From: Mesocentrotus franciscanus
Lineage: Eukaryota; Echinodermata; Echinoidea; Camarodonta; Strongylocentrotidae
Assembly: GCA_037976565.1 (NCBI GenBank)
Contig: CP137682.1
Coordinates: 27,057,714 to 27,121,713 of the forward strand
Reading direction: 5' to 3'
DNA: 64,000 nt
A program made the position numbers and the translations under genes. Position 1 is the first letter of the stretch, and every line of letters starts with the position of its first letter. The notes beneath the pieces were generated by a model. The model was not told the DNA's origin. It ran no database searches and saw only the letters and a list, made by a program, of their open reading frames with translations. Positions 63,031-64,000 of this stretch are shown one piece after another.

Positions 63031-64000
63031 TACTACTACTCAAATCGTTACATATGCAACTGCTTCAGCCTCTATTTCAGCAGTATGTCAATTTAAGTAG
63101 TCCACTACTACTACTACCACTGAAATGATAAAAGATAATAAAAATAGCAAAAAATCAAGTATTTCTACAGCTCACTTGTTTATGAAGTACAGCTCTGGGT
63201 GAAATAAAAGCTGCTTGTAAAAAAGACTACTATACCGTGGGGAATGATACAAACTAGGATGAACATGCTTGGAGATTAGCTTGACCTTTCGGATATCCGT
63301 TTACTGACACGGCCGAGACATCATGGATTTGATTTAGCAATGGCTGGTTGCATGATTTAACATGCCACTTCAACGTTGCATCTAATGAATTACAGATCAC
63401 ATAGCTTGAATCTTTTTCTGCAGGACTTTAAGGGGTACCAATTGGAGGGCACAAGGGCAGGGGCGTGTGAAGGGGATAGATATGAGAGGATAGAAGGGTA
63501 GAGGATATAAGAAGGAGGAGAGGAAAGTGGTGTGTCGTGGGTTCGGCCATCGAGGGGGGTAACTGGATAACGGGGGAGCACAAGGATAAAGGGGTGTGTG
63601 AGGGGTATAGAGTTGAAGGTGGAGGGGAGGGGGCGAAATGAGAAGAGGGAGTCAGAGGAAGTGAAAGGAATTAAGAGCAGTGGCGTATAATGGTGGGTCC
63701 ACACCCCGAGGGTGTGTGTGTGTGTGTGTGGGGGGTAGATTAAGGAGAAGAGGGTACTGAGCGTAATTAAGGGCCCTGCCTTGGATTGGGCGTCATGATT
63801 GAGGGGGTGGCGGCCGTATACTCGTTGAATGGAATGCGATGTTACAATGAAAATGATTGATCAGGAGGGTCCGGTTAGATGTCCTATCGTCTCCTCTCCT
63901 CGTGTTACTCTCTTTAAGCTTTTCTTTCCCTTTACATTCTTTTCTTTCTTTTTCCTCTTCTCATTTCTCCCTTTCGACAATAAAAAGTAGTCACCTTTGT
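63031..64000. other. No gene seen at right edge
   Basis: G-rich DNA with a GCAGTGGCGTATAATGG motif at 63678 and a (GT)n at 63712-63730. The 104-codon minus-strand frame here follows the G-rich bias. Confidence 0.5.

Noticed and set aside
62498..63100. 200-codon Thr-rich frame and its Val-rich antisense partner
   Set aside because: Both are produced by the ACT/ACC triplet array.

Overview
The window reads as animal nuclear DNA. It contains one clearly recognisable protein-coding gene, an M13-family zinc metallopeptidase of the neprilysin / endothelin-converting-enzyme type. The gene is on the + strand and split into 20 coding exons between 41897 and 59419. I joined the exons by hand: all reading phases agree, the product is 763 residues, and every M13 active-site motif is present. 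Spliceosomal GT-AG introns of about 0.3-2 kb, AT-rich spacer DNA, very abundant (GA)n and trinucleotide microsatellites, tRNA-headed SINEs carrying a 'taatgtcctttggcaa'-like stretch, and many poly-G runs point to a marine deuterostome, most likely an echinoderm such as a sea urchin. The lineage is an inference from style, not a proof.

Positions 1 to about 41880 hold no gene I can support. This part is made of microsatellites and mobile-element remains. There are three families of TTAA-bounded miniature inverted-repeat elements: one copy at 981-1551, a pair at 14110-14494 and 16444-16827, and an inverted pair at 18445-18980 and 27883-28420. There are also tRNA-derived SINEs (12131, 26105, 29640, 30140, 32567, 33915, 36246), LINE 3' ends (17030, 25195), a composite GAT/GAA minisatellite (2146-2810) and a diverged three-unit tandem repeat (30885-31640).

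The gene occupies 41.9-59.4 kb. Its first coding exon follows a (GA)n tract and a (TAC)n tract that lie within 0.7 kb upstream. Exon 1 encodes a short cytoplasmic tail and one membrane anchor. Exons 2-20 encode the ectodomain, with the NAYY motif in exon 14, the HEITH zinc site in exon 15, the ENIAD zinc site in exon 17, and the C-terminal CTVW ending in exon 20. The introns carry more mobile elements and two minisatellites whose distal parts are inverted. Two places stand out because the exon-intron boundary itself appears to have been tandemly duplicated into the intron: a 41-bp duplication at the exon 13 donor, and a decayed array of about 60-70-bp units starting at the exon 15 donor.

The region after the stop codon (59420-64000) holds an AAT-rich microsatellite, a small inverted-repeat element (60480-60620) and a 0.45-kb ACT/ACC array (62577-63030). 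No second gene was recognised there. I did not find a new multi-gene system. The most unusual signals are the duplicated splice-donor segments, the TTAA elements with shared ends, an unrecognised antisense ORF in intron 2, and non-standard residues in the peptidase.
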